Shown here in pieces: positions 1 to 8,358 of a stretch of 38,583 bases of DNA. The notes beneath the pieces were generated by a model that saw only the letters and a list, made by a program, of their open reading frames with translations, was not told the DNA's origin and did no database searches. This stretch comes from DASPJQ01 sp035299065. GTDB taxonomy: Bacteria > Bacteroidota > Bacteroidia > Flavobacteriales_D > UBA2798. Every line of letters begins with the position of its first letter. The stretch's first letter is position 1. Made by a program: the position numbers and the translations under genes. The stretch covers positions 1 to 38,583 of the forward strand of contig DATGXI010000026.1 of assembly GCA_035299065.1 (NCBI GenBank), written 5' to 3'.

Positions 1-2441
1 GCTCAGAGGGAGTAGAAGGTGGATTTTTTACCCGTGTTGAAAAAGGGACCTGGATGGGGCACGTAATTGAGCACATTGCCCTGGAAACACAAACCCTTGC
101 CGGAATGGACACAGGTTTTGGGCGCACGCGTGAAACAAAAACACCAGGCGTTTACAATGTGGTGTTTAGTTATATGGAAGAAAAAGTGGGCATGTTTGCG
201 GCTGAAAGCGCAGTGGCCATTGCGCAGGCGTTGGCTGATGGTGTTGATTATGATTTGCAGGCCGATATTAAAAAAATGCGCGAGATTCGCGAAGATGTTC
301 GCCTTGGGCCCAGCACAGGCAGTATAGTTGATGAAGCTGTTGCCCGTGACATACCGTGGATACGCCTTGGTACAAATTCATTGGTGCAATTGGGCTACGG
401 TGTAAACCAAATGCGTTTTCAAGCAACCATTACATGCAAAACAAGCAATATTGCCGTTGACATCGCAGGAAATAAAGAAGAAACAAAACGATTGTTGCGC
501 GCTGCATCAATACCAGTTGCTGTTGGCGATATTGTGGTGGATGAAGAAGATCTTAAAAATGTCATTGATAAAATAAATTACCCCATTGTTATAAAACCCC
601 TGGATGGTAATCATGGGAAGGGAGCATCTATAAATGTAAACACCTGGGAGGATGCTGTGGCAGGCCTTGCACATGCCAAAAAATACAGCAGGCGGGTAAT
701 TGTTGAGCGCTTTATTACCGGTTATGATTTTCGTATTCTTGTAATTGACAATAAAATTGTAGCGGCTGCACAACGTGTTCCTGCACATGTAAAAGGCGAT
801 GGAAAAAACAGCATCCAGCAACTCATCGACATTGAAAACACCGATCCGCGCAGGGGGTATGGTCATGAAAATGTATTGACTGAAATAAACGTTGACCGTG
901 ATACACTTGATTTATTGGCTAAACACAATTATACGGTTGATACCGTTCCGGCAAAAGATGAAATTGTGTACCTGAAATCAACCGCGAACCTGAGTACAGG
1001 AGGAACGTCAATTGATATTACCGACATGTTGCATCCTGAAAATATTTTCCTGGCCGAACGCATTTCACGCGTAATTGGTTTGGATGTTTGTGGTATTGAC
1101 ATCATGGCAAAAAATTTAACCCAGCCTTTGAAAGAAACAGGCGGAGTTATTCTTGAAGTAAATGCAGCTCCGGGTTTCCGCATGCATTTAGCTCCTTCTG
1201 AAGGATTGCCGCGCAACGTTGCCGCACCTGTAATTGATATGTTGTATCCACCGGGTAAACCCAGCCGTATTCCCATTATAGCGGTTACGGGTACCAATGG
1301 TAAAACAACCACCACGCGTTTACTGGCCCACATTGTAAAAAACAACGGATACAAAGTAGGCTTCACCACCAGCGATGGTATTTATGTGCAGAACCACATG
1401 CTTGAAAAAGGCGACACAACCGGCCCAATAAGCACCGAATTTATTTTAAAAGATCCAACCGTTGAATTTGCAGTACTGGAAACAGCCCGGGGTGGAATTT
1501 TACGCTCAGGTTTAGGATTTAGCCGTTGCGACATTGGAATAATTACAAACATACAGGAAGATCATTTGGGCATTAGCGACATTCATACACTTGACGACCT
1601 TGCACGTGTAAAGGGAGTAGTGGTGGAGAGTGTAAAAAAAGATGGCTGGGCTGTATTGAATGCTGAAGACAAACAATGCGTAAAGCTGGCGCAAGACTTA
1701 AATTGCAAAGTGGCCTACTTCAGCATGAATGAACATTCCGATGTGATTGTTAACCATTGCCGTGCAGGTGGCATAGCAGCCATTTATGAAAATGGTTTTA
1801 TCACCATTAAAAAAGGCGATTGGAAAATGCGCGTAAACAAGGCCAATCACGTTCCACTTACCATGGGTGGAAAAGCTAAATTTATGATTGCAAATGTACT
1901 TGCTGCAACATTGGCAAGCTACCTCTACGGATTTAAAACCGAAGACATTAAATCGTCACTTGAAACATTTATACCAGGTGCAGCGCAAACACCTGGCCGT
2001 ATGAATATTTTCAACTTCAAGAAATTTAAGGTTATGATTGACTTTGCCCACAACCCAATGGGGTATTTGGGTATTGAAGATTTTCTTACAACGGTTGAGT
2101 CTGATCACAAGGTTGGAATTATTGCAGGAGTGGGTGACAGGCGCGATGAGGATATAAAAGAATGTGCAAAGATTGGTGCACGTATGTTTGACCACATCAT
2201 CATAAGGCAGGAAAAACATTTGCGTGGACGAACCGAAGACGAGATTATCAATTTAATTCTTGAAGGAATTAAGGAGTCGGGTAAAAAAGTCACGTACGAG
2301 ATCATACCAAAGGAAACCGAAGCAATCAAACATGCAATAAACGGGGCAAAAGAAGGTTCGTTTATTACCGCATTGAGCGATGTGGTGACCAATGCCATTG
2401 AAATTGTGCAGCAGTATTTGGATAAAGAGAACGAGGAGTAA
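1..2441 (+). CDS. cphA: Cyanophycin synthetase, 5'-truncated by the window edge
   Basis: The protein polymerises aspartate and arginine into cyanophycin, a storage polymer, using ATP. The reading frame is open to the first base; the residues just before the first in-frame ATG (position 54) read EGGFFTRVEKGTW and belong to the family, so that ATG is internal and the true start lies upstream. About 812 residues are visible; full-length enzymes are roughly 870. Visible in order are the N-terminal domain (GHVIEHIALE), an ATP-grasp domain with the loop KPLDGNHGKGA, and a Mur-ligase-like domain with the P-loop GTNGKTTTTR followed by NIQEDHLG and FAHNP motifs. The intact ATP-grasp loop favours a CphA1-type enzyme over the dipeptide-only CphA2. 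A cyanophycinase would be expected upstream, outside the window. The family call is firm; the CphA1 subtype is inference. Confidence 0.95.
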   Translation, partial: SEGVEGGFFTRVEKGTWMGHVIEHIALETQTLAGMDTGFGRTRETKTPGVYNVVFSYMEEKVGMFAAESAVAIAQALADGVDYDLQADIKKMREIREDVRLGPSTGSIVDEAVARDIPWIRLGTNSLVQLGYGVNQMRFQATITCKTSNIAVDIAGNKEETKRLLRAASIPVAVGDIVVDEEDLKNVIDKINYPIVIKPLDGNHGKGASINVNTWEDAVAGLAHAKKYSRRVIVERFITGYDFRILVIDNKIVAAAQRVPAHVKGDGKNSIQQLIDIENTDPRRGYGHENVLTEINVDRDTLDLLAKHNYTVDTVPAKDEIVYLKSTANLSTGGTSIDITDMLHPENIFLAERISRVIGLDVCGIDIMAKNLTQPLKETGGVILEVNAAPGFRMHLAPSEGLPRNVAAPVIDMLYPPGKPSRIPIIAVTGTNGKTTTTRLLAHIVKNNGYKVGFTTSDGIYVQNHMLEKGDTTGPISTEFILKDPTVEFAVLETARGGILRSGLGFSRCDIGIITNIQEDHLGISDIHTLDDLARVKGVVVESVKKDGWAVLNAEDKQCVKLAQDLNCKVAYFSMNEHSDVIVNHCRAGGIAAIYENGFITIKKGDWKMRVNKANHVPLTMGGKAKFMIANVLAATLASYLYGFKTEDIKSSLETFIPGAAQTPGRMNIFNFKKFKVMIDFAHNPMGYLGIEDFLTTVESDHKVGIIAGVGDRRDEDIKECAKIGARMFDHIIIRQEKHLRGRTEDEIINLILEGIKESGKKVTYEIIPKETEAIKHAINGAKEGSFITALSDVVTNAIEIVQQYLDKENEE

Positions 2442-2468
2442 TGAATTCCCATACAAGCTATTAGATTT

Positions 2469-3788
2469 ATGCAAGTCCTTAAAATAGCCGTGTTGACCCA
2501 GTTTCTTTTTATACTGAGCCAATCCGTTTGGTCAAATAAAATAGATTCATTAAAAAGCGTACTTAAAAGCGCTAAGGAAAACACCGTTAAAGTTGATGTC
2601 CTGATTAATTTGTCCAAGGAACAAAATGAACAAGGGGATTATAGTGGTTCCAGAAAATATGCTGGAAAAGCCCTTGTACTTGCAAATAAACTGGCATATA
2701 AAAAAGGAGTTGGTCAGGCACACAATGAAATAGGTAATGGGTACTATTCAAAAGGTGAGTATCCCGAGGCGTTGAAAAGTTATTTTACGGCTCTTGAATA
2801 TTTCAAAGAAGTTAACTTTAACCGTGGAACTGTCAGGGCCCTGTTAAATATTGGGAATGTATATTATTATCAAAACGATATTAAATCGGCTTTGAAATAT
2901 TATGAACTTGCGTATGAAAAAGCGAAATCCAGCCGAATCAAAGATGGTGAGTCTTCTGCGCTGCAAAACATAGGAAATATTTATACGTATGAGGAAAATT
3001 ACCAAAAAGCGCTTCAGTATTATTCAAAATCGCTGGAAATAGCACGTGCTATTGGCGATGAGAAAGGCATGGCTTATTGCTATCAAAACATGGGTATTGT
3101 ATATGAAAGTGGCGGTAAGGCCGATACGGCCTTAAACTTTTACAGGATGTCTTTGGCGCTAAAGGAAAAACTTAATCATAAACATGGAATTGCTTTTAGT
3201 TCTAATGCCATTGGCAATGTTTGTCTTTATTTAAAAAAATACGATGATGCAGCATACTATCTTAAAAAAGGGCTGGAAATTTCAAAGGAAATTGGTGAGA
3301 AAGAATTGATAAAAAATGCTTATGCCAGTTTGGCTAAACTTTCAACAAGCCGAAATGATTGGAAAGAGGCTTATGGCTACCAGGAGCTTTATGCTAAGTA
3401 CAAGGATAGTTTGGTTAATAGTGAAAGTTCACAAAAAATAGCGGAAATTGTTTTTAAGAAGGAAATTGCGCTAAAAAACGCTAAGCATCAGCGGGAAATC
3501 GAACAGAATAGGGCTGAGAAAAAAAGACAAAAATTGGTACTGATTATTTTTGTAATTATAGCAATAGCTGTTTTAATAATTGCCCTGATCGTTGGTCGCG
3601 CCCTTATGATTGCTCGTAAACAGAAGAAAATGATAGAAGAACAAAAGACCGAAATTGAACATCAAAAAAAGGCAGTTGAAGCCAAACAGGTCGAGATTCT
3701 GGATAGTATTAAATATGCCAGAAGGATTCAGAAGGCATTAATGCCGGTTGATTCTTTTGTAGAAAAAACAATAAACAGGCTAAAGTAA
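2469..3788 (+). CDS. TPR-repeat membrane protein ending in a SpoIIE-type linker without the phosphatase
   Basis: The protein has 439 residues. A hydrophobic N-terminal segment (about residues 1-22) looks like a signal peptide, followed by around six tetratricopeptide repeats (about 45-310; for example ALLNIGNVYYYQNDIKSAL). A coiled coil leads to one strong transmembrane helix (LVLIIFVIIAIAVLIIALIVG, about 357-377). The C-terminus is a second coiled coil reaching EILDSIKYARRIQKALMP, which in other Bacteroidota sensor proteins precedes a SpoIIE/PP2C phosphatase or another output domain. Here the frame stops 14 residues later and no continuation is found in any frame before the convergent neighbour at 3877. 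The TPRs probably face the periplasm. The role is likely signalling or scaffolding, not catalysis. It starts 27 bp after cphA and may be co-transcribed. Confidence 0.85.
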   Translation: MQVLKIAVLTQFLFILSQSVWSNKIDSLKSVLKSAKENTVKVDVLINLSKEQNEQGDYSGSRKYAGKALVLANKLAYKKGVGQAHNEIGNGYYSKGEYPEALKSYFTALEYFKEVNFNRGTVRALLNIGNVYYYQNDIKSALKYYELAYEKAKSSRIKDGESSALQNIGNIYTYEENYQKALQYYSKSLEIARAIGDEKGMAYCYQNMGIVYESGGKADTALNFYRMSLALKEKLNHKHGIAFSSNAIGNVCLYLKKYDDAAYYLKKGLEISKEIGEKELIKNAYASLAKLSTSRNDWKEAYGYQELYAKYKDSLVNSESSQKIAEIVFKKEIALKNAKHQREIEQNRAEKKRQKLVLIIFVIIAIAVLIIALIVGRALMIARKQKKMIEEQKTEIEHQKKAVEAKQVEILDSIKYARRIQKALMPVDSFVEKTINRLK

Positions 3789-3857
3789 GTCGGTTGTAGT
3801 TTCTTTTTTTGGCAACACATTAATTGCCCTCCCTCTTCTAAAATCAAATTGTCTTTT

Positions 3858-3878
3858 AAAAAAACGTGGAGGTTTTTT
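3858..3878. terminator. Possible AT-rich hairpin between convergent genes
   Basis: Seven A residues plus C (to 3865), a six-base loop and GTTTTTT (3872-3878) form a weak stem between the TPR gene and the reverse-strand gene ending at 3877. The run of T on one side and A on the other could serve both strands. The stem has only one GC pair, so the call is weak. Confidence 0.3.
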
Positions 3879-5112
3879 ATTCCTTTTTCTCGCCCTCTTT
3901 GCCTTCTTCCTTTGTGTCTTCTTTCTCATTTCGTGAAGCAAGAATGACTTTTATGGACTCAATTTGTTTTTCCAATGCATCAATTTCACTTTGAATCTTT
4001 GCTTTTTTATCCTGGTCAAGGAAAGCTGCTTTTGCTTTTAGTTTTACTTTACGTTTATTGATGCTGTTGTTGTTGCTCACCCTGGTTTTCTTCAAATCAA
4101 ACGTACTCATGTTGGCAATTTCAGCCTCTGTATATATTTTCAATGAACTTTCATCTTCATCTTCGTCCTCTTTTTTATCATCTTTTTTGTCGCCTGAAGG
4201 TTCATTTTTATCACCAGGTTTTTGCCCATAAGCAAGGCCGTCTTTTTTATTTTTACGCAATTCCTTTTGCTCAGCTTCCAGGGCATCTACTTTGTCGTTA
4301 TATCGCTGGCGTTCGCTTTTACTTAACATGCCCGTATTGTTTGCATCCTGGTCGTTCATTTTTTCCAGTTTCATTTGGGCCAAATCACGGTCAATTTCAA
4401 GATCACGTAATTCGTATGATGCATCACTATGCTGGCTGGTACCCGGTGTATATTTTGCCTGTTCTGTTCTTGCATCTTCCACTTTTTTATTCAACCGTTG
4501 TACTTTTTGCTCCAGGGCCTGTTTTTGTTGTGCCCGTTGTTCAGCGCTGTTAGCCTGGTTTTCCTCCCGCTCACGTTTCATATCCGCCATTTTCTCTTCC
4601 ATGGTTTTTTCCTTTGGCTCATCGGTAACCGATGAATTCGTGCCCCCATTATTGATGCCTGAATTGTTTGATGATGAATTGTTTGAGGATCCTTCGTTGG
4701 AAGCAGAGCCTTTTTGATTGCAATCATTTAATGTTAGTCCCCAGGCTGCCTCCATCATTGATTTTGGAGCCCCCATCTGGTCAATTAATTTTTCAAAATC
4801 AACATCTGCGCTATTGTTATCATCCAGACCAATGTATCCTTTCACGTCCCATTTTTTTTCACCGTTGCTGGTTTTTTTATAACCGTAAGCATCAATGCCG
4901 CGGCTCAATAGTTGAACGCTGCTAAAGGTAACTTCACCTTTTTCGTCCGATTTGCCTTTGCCAATGGTTGCATCACCATGTTTGATGGTCACATCCCAAT
5001 AACAAAGCGGGTTTCCACGGTAGGTGAGTTTTAATTTTACGGTTACACGGCTTTGCGAAAAAACATTCAGGCCAAAAAATAAGGCAACAGCCAAAAGAGC
5101 AAAAGATCTCAT
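3877..5112 (-). CDS. Secreted protein with N-terminal beta domain and long charged coiled coil, function unknown
   Basis: The protein has 411 residues. Residues 1-20 are a clear signal peptide (MRSFALLAVALFFGLNVFSQ). Residues 21-110 look like a beta-sandwich (VTVKLKLTYRGNPLCYWDVTI...GEVTFSSV), similar in style to the CarboxypepD_reg / transthyretin-like folds common in Bacteroidota. A Ser/Asn-rich linker follows (about 113-148), then extended coiled coils rich in E, K, Q and R (about 165-285 and 330-395), separated and ended by acidic-basic low-complexity segments. There is no T9SS tail and no lipobox. A promoter-like sequence precedes it (5139-5171). The likely location is the periplasm. I do not recognise the family and assign no function. 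Confidence 0.85.
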   Translation of the reverse strand: MRSFALLAVALFFGLNVFSQSRVTVKLKLTYRGNPLCYWDVTIKHGDATIGKGKSDEKGEVTFSSVQLLSRGIDAYGYKKTSNGEKKWDVKGYIGLDDNNSADVDFEKLIDQMGAPKSMMEAAWGLTLNDCNQKGSASNEGSSNNSSSNNSGINNGGTNSSVTDEPKEKTMEEKMADMKREREENQANSAEQRAQQKQALEQKVQRLNKKVEDARTEQAKYTPGTSQHSDASYELRDLEIDRDLAQMKLEKMNDQDANNTGMLSKSERQRYNDKVDALEAEQKELRKNKKDGLAYGQKPGDKNEPSGDKKDDKKEDEDEDESSLKIYTEAEIANMSTFDLKKTRVSNNNSINKRKVKLKAKAAFLDQDKKAKIQSEIDALEKQIESIKVILASRNEKEDTKEEGKEGEKKE

Positions 5113-5138
5113 TTTTAAAAGTTTAAAGTAGTGTTAAG

Positions 5139-5171
5139 CAAATTTAAACAAAAATCTTGCCAGAGTAACAA
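5139..5171 (-). promoter_or_regulatory. Bacteroidota-type promoter for the secreted coiled-coil gene
   Basis: Read on the reverse strand, a TTG (5171-5169) is followed after 22 bp by TAAATTTG (5146-5139), matching the TTG / TAnnTTTG promoter pattern of this phylum. The predicted start of transcription is about 20-25 bases before the ATG at 5112. Confidence 0.55.
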
Positions 5172-5256
5172 TCGAATTATTTCGTTTTTTTAAGTTCGGT
5201 AATTTTGCAAAGTCTCAGCTAGACTACCTGGTCAAGCCCAAATTCCTCTCCGAATA

Positions 5257-5286
5257 AATCAGTGTTTATCAGTGAAATCTGTGGCT
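5257..5286. repeat. Short 9-10 bp periodic repeat (ATCWGTG words) at the carB stop codon
   Basis: Three copies of the word ATCAGTG / ATCAGTG / ATCTGTG occur at 10 and 9 bp steps, ending in GGCT. The end overlaps the carB stop codon (5285-5287 on the reverse strand). The same style of repeat, three words ending in GTGGCT, is found at 20131-20159. Confidence 0.6.
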
Positions 5287-8101
5287 ACTTACTTAAATAG
5301 AGATTTCTTTCAGAATAAATCTGCCTGAAATATGGGTCCTTCAAATCATCAATAAAACGTATGGCCTCACCAGTCGATTTCATCTCAGGGCCTAATTCCT
5401 TGTTTACATTCGGGAATTTATCAAATGAGAATACTGGTATTTTGATGGCGTAACCTTTTTTGCGCGGATTAAATTTAAAGTCTTTCACTTTCTTTTCACC
5501 CAGCATAACCTTGGTTGCATAATTCACATACGGTTCATCATACGCTTTGGCAATGAATGGTACCGTACGCGATGCACGCGGGTTGGCTTCAATAATGTAT
5601 ACCAATTCATTCTTAATCGCAAACTGTATGTTAATCAAACCTACTGTATTGAGCGCTAACGCAATTTTTTTAGTATGGTCCTCAATTTGCTGCATCACCA
5701 AATCGCCCAGGTTGTAGGGTGGTAATACCGCGTAGGAGTCGCCTGAATGGATTCCTGCCGGCTCAATGTGTTGCATAATACCAATGATGTATACATCTTT
5801 CCCGTCACATATAGCATCGGCTTCAGCTTCAATGGCGCCTGATAAAAAGTGGTCTAACAATATTTTATTCTCAGGCATGTCGCGCAAAATGTCTACCACA
5901 TGCGTTTCCAGTTCCTGTTCGTTGATAACGATTTTCATCTTTTGCCCACCCAATACATAACTCGGGCGAACCAACAACGGGAAACCTAAATCTTTTGACA
6001 ACTCAATGGCCTGTTCGGCACTTTCAACTACGCCAAATTTCGGATATGGAATATTGTTGTCTTTTAACAAGGTTGAGAAACTACCGCGGTCCTCGGCCAA
6101 ATCCAAACTCTCAAAACTTGAGCCCATGATCCTGATCCCATAGCGATGTAATTTTTCTGCCAATTTCAAGGCCGTTTGTCCGCCAAGCTGTACAATTACA
6201 CCAACTGGTTTTTCATGCAGTATAATCTCGTAAATATGTTCCCAAAATACAGGTTCAAAATACAATTTATCAGCCGTGTTGTAATCTGTACTTACGGTTT
6301 CAGGGTTGCAATTGATCATGATGGTTTCATACCCGCATTCTTTTGCAGCCAACACACCGTGTACACATGAATAGTCAAATTCAATTCCCTGTCCAATGCG
6401 GTTAGGGCCCGATCCCAGCACAATGATTTTTTTCTTATCACTTACTATACTTTCATTTTCCTGTTCAAAGGTTGAGTAGTAATAGGGCGTCATGGCAGGG
6501 AATTCAGCTGCGCAGGTATCAACCAGTTTGTAAACACGCTTAATGTTAAACTCCTGTCGCTTGGCAAATACTTCACTCTCCAAACAACGCAACAAATGCG
6601 CAATTTGCCTGTCGGCATAGCCTTTTTGCTTGGCTACAAACATCAACTCTTTTGGTAAATTTTGTACCGTGTGTTTTTCAATTTCTTTTTCCAGTTCAAC
6701 CAGTTCTTCAATCTGCCTCAAAAACCATTCATCAATTTTTGTTTTTTCACGAATCGTTTTAAACGGTATCCCCAATTTAATGGCATCGTAAATGTGAAAT
6801 AAGCGGTTCCAGCTTGGGCGTTCCAAACTTTCCAAAATGGCATCCTGGTTGCGCAGTTCTTTCCCGTCAGCTCCCAATCCATTCCTGCGTATTTCCAATG
6901 ACTGACATGCTTTTTGTAAGGCTTCCTGGAAACTGCGTCCAATTCCCATTACCTCACCAACCGATTTCATTTGCAAGCCCAGTTGCCTTTCGCTTCCCGG
7001 GAATTTATCAAAATTCCAACGCGGTATTTTTACAATTACATAGTCAAGTGTAGGCTCAAAATAGGCTGAAGTGTTTCCGGTAATGGAATTGTTCAATTCA
7101 TCCAGGTGGTAACCAATAGCCAGTTTTGAAGCAATTTTTGCAATAGGGTAACCCGTTGCTTTTGACGCAAGCGCACTTGAACGTGATACGCGCGGGTTAA
7201 TTTCAATGGCAATAATATCTTCGTTCGCATCATCGCTTACCGCAAACTGTACGTTGCAACCACCAGCAAAATTACCAATGGCGCGCATCATTTTAATGGC
7301 CATGGTACGCATTTTCTGGTACGTGGTATCACTAAGGGTCATGGCCGGTGCAACAGTTATGCTGTCACCGGTATGAATGCCCATTGGGTCAAAATTCTCA
7401 ATAGAGCAAATAATGGTAACGTTGTCATTGCTGTCACGCAACAATTCAAGTTCAAATTCTTTCCATCCAATAACGGCTTTGTCAATCAGCACTTCGTGAA
7501 TAGGGCTTGCATGCAAACCGCGGGTAAGTAATTTGTCAAAATCCTCGGCCTTATGCACAAAACTGGCACCCGTTCCGCCCAATGTAAATGAAGGGCGAAT
7601 TACCAGTGGAAAACCAATGTCCTGTGCAATTTCTTTTCCTTCTAAAAATGATTTTGCTATAAAGGATGGTGCCTGGCCAACACCAATTTTATTCATCAGG
7701 TTTCTGAATTTTTCGCGGTCCTCGGTAATTTCAATGGCGTTAATGTCAACGCCAATAATGCGAACACCGTATTTTTCCCAAATGCCCGCCTCATCGCACT
7801 TTATGCATAAGTTTAAAGCCGTTTGTCCACCCATGGTAGGCAGCACGGCATCAATTTTATGCAGCTTCAGTATTTTTTCAATACTTTCAACTTCAAGTGG
7901 CAGCAAATAAATATTATCGGCTACAACTTTGTCGGTCATAATGGTGGCTGGGTTGCTGTTTATGAGGGTAACCTCAATGCCTTCTTCGCGTAACGATCTG
8001 GCTGACTGTGAACCTGCGTAATCAAATTCGCAAGCTTGTCCAATTACTATTGGTCCGCTTCCGATAATGAGTACCGAGTTTAAACTGGTGTCTCTTGGCA
8101 T
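5285..8101 (-). CDS. carB: Carbamoyl-phosphate synthase large subunit, short form
   Basis: CarB makes carbamoyl phosphate from bicarbonate, glutamine-derived ammonia and two ATP, for arginine and pyrimidine synthesis, in complex with CarA. The start is the ATG at 8101 (MPRDTS); a TTG four codons upstream is less likely. Both duplicated synthetase halves are present. The first has IGSGPIVIGQACEFDYAG and an ATP-grasp loop RPSFTLGGTGASF. The second has LGSGPNRIGQGIEFDYSC and RPSYVLGGQKMKI. At 938 residues the protein stops just after the second synthetase half (LGPEMKSTGE, then ERNLYLSK). E. coli CarB has 1073 residues and carries a C-terminal allosteric MGS-like domain that binds ornithine, IMP and UMP; that domain is absent here. 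Short CarB proteins are, as far as I recall, common in Bacteroidota, so this is probably a lineage form and not a broken gene. carA is not in the window. Confidence 0.96.
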   Translation of the reverse strand: MPRDTSLNSVLIIGSGPIVIGQACEFDYAGSQSARSLREEGIEVTLINSNPATIMTDKVVADNIYLLPLEVESIEKILKLHKIDAVLPTMGGQTALNLCIKCDEAGIWEKYGVRIIGVDINAIEITEDREKFRNLMNKIGVGQAPSFIAKSFLEGKEIAQDIGFPLVIRPSFTLGGTGASFVHKAEDFDKLLTRGLHASPIHEVLIDKAVIGWKEFELELLRDSNDNVTIICSIENFDPMGIHTGDSITVAPAMTLSDTTYQKMRTMAIKMMRAIGNFAGGCNVQFAVSDDANEDIIAIEINPRVSRSSALASKATGYPIAKIASKLAIGYHLDELNNSITGNTSAYFEPTLDYVIVKIPRWNFDKFPGSERQLGLQMKSVGEVMGIGRSFQEALQKACQSLEIRRNGLGADGKELRNQDAILESLERPSWNRLFHIYDAIKLGIPFKTIREKTKIDEWFLRQIEELVELEKEIEKHTVQNLPKELMFVAKQKGYADRQIAHLLRCLESEVFAKRQEFNIKRVYKLVDTCAAEFPAMTPYYYSTFEQENESIVSDKKKIIVLGSGPNRIGQGIEFDYSCVHGVLAAKECGYETIMINCNPETVSTDYNTADKLYFEPVFWEHIYEIILHEKPVGVIVQLGGQTALKLAEKLHRYGIRIMGSSFESLDLAEDRGSFSTLLKDNNIPYPKFGVVESAEQAIELSKDLGFPLLVRPSYVLGGQKMKIVINEQELETHVVDILRDMPENKILLDHFLSGAIEAEADAICDGKDVYIIGIMQHIEPAGIHSGDSYAVLPPYNLGDLVMQQIEDHTKKIALALNTVGLINIQFAIKNELVYIIEANPRASRTVPFIAKAYDEPYVNYATKVMLGEKKVKDFKFNPRKKGYAIKIPVFSFDKFPNVNKELGPEMKSTGEAIRFIDDLKDPYFRQIYSERNLYLSK

Positions 8102-8124
8102 ATGAAAAATCAATTATCGGAGTG

Positions 8125-8132
8125 CAAAGTTA
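8125..8132 (-). promoter_or_regulatory. -7 element for carB
   Basis: The reverse strand reads TAACTTTG, a match to TAnnTTTG, 23 bases before the ATG at 8101. I see no good TTG at the expected upstream spacing, so only the -7 element is supported. Confidence 0.45.
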
Positions 8133-8203
8133 CCTAAAAAGGCTGTTTTCATTGTTCATAACCTCGGGTTTTTGGGTGTTTTATTAACACATTTTGGCCG
8201 CCT

Positions 8204-8314
8204 GCTCCCCAACAAAACTTTTTCCCGTTAAACAATGTAGTTTTTGTTGGGCAGCACCGGGCTTTCGTAAGTAGTCCTCGTGCCTGCGGGCTACTTTACT
8301 CAATCCCTGGCGGG
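8204..8314. repeat. Multi-hairpin intergenic element (REP-like)
   Basis: The gap between the divergent genes carB and the T9SS protein holds two nested structures. The first is an inverted repeat, 8204-8219 against 8239-8255 (GCTCCCCAACAAAACT and its near-complement with one extra base), with a 19-base loop. The second is AAGTAGTCC (8269-8277) against GGGCTACTT (8288-8296), flanked by CCGGGCTTTCG and CAATCCCTGGCGGGG, which can form an outer stem. I recall elements with GGGCTTTC...CAATCCCT in other Bacteroidota gaps but cannot check this here. No coding potential is seen. Confidence 0.55.
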
Positions 8315-8358
8315 GTTAAAAACAGGGCAACCGTTTAATAATCCCACGTCTTACCTGC

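Noticed and set aside
2105..2617. A 170-residue reverse-strand frame across the cphA end
   Set aside because: It is a shadow of the cphA and TPR coding frames, with no independent support.
4143..4717. Two open frames (136 and 141 residues) opposite the coiled-coil gene
   Set aside because: Both lie entirely antisense to the coding strand with signal peptide, and their products have no domain pattern.
8204..8314. Considered as a tRNA or known riboswitch
   Set aside because: The stems do not form a tRNA cloverleaf with anticodon and CCA-type features, and no known riboswitch motif is seen; the divergent position also fits a repeat better.
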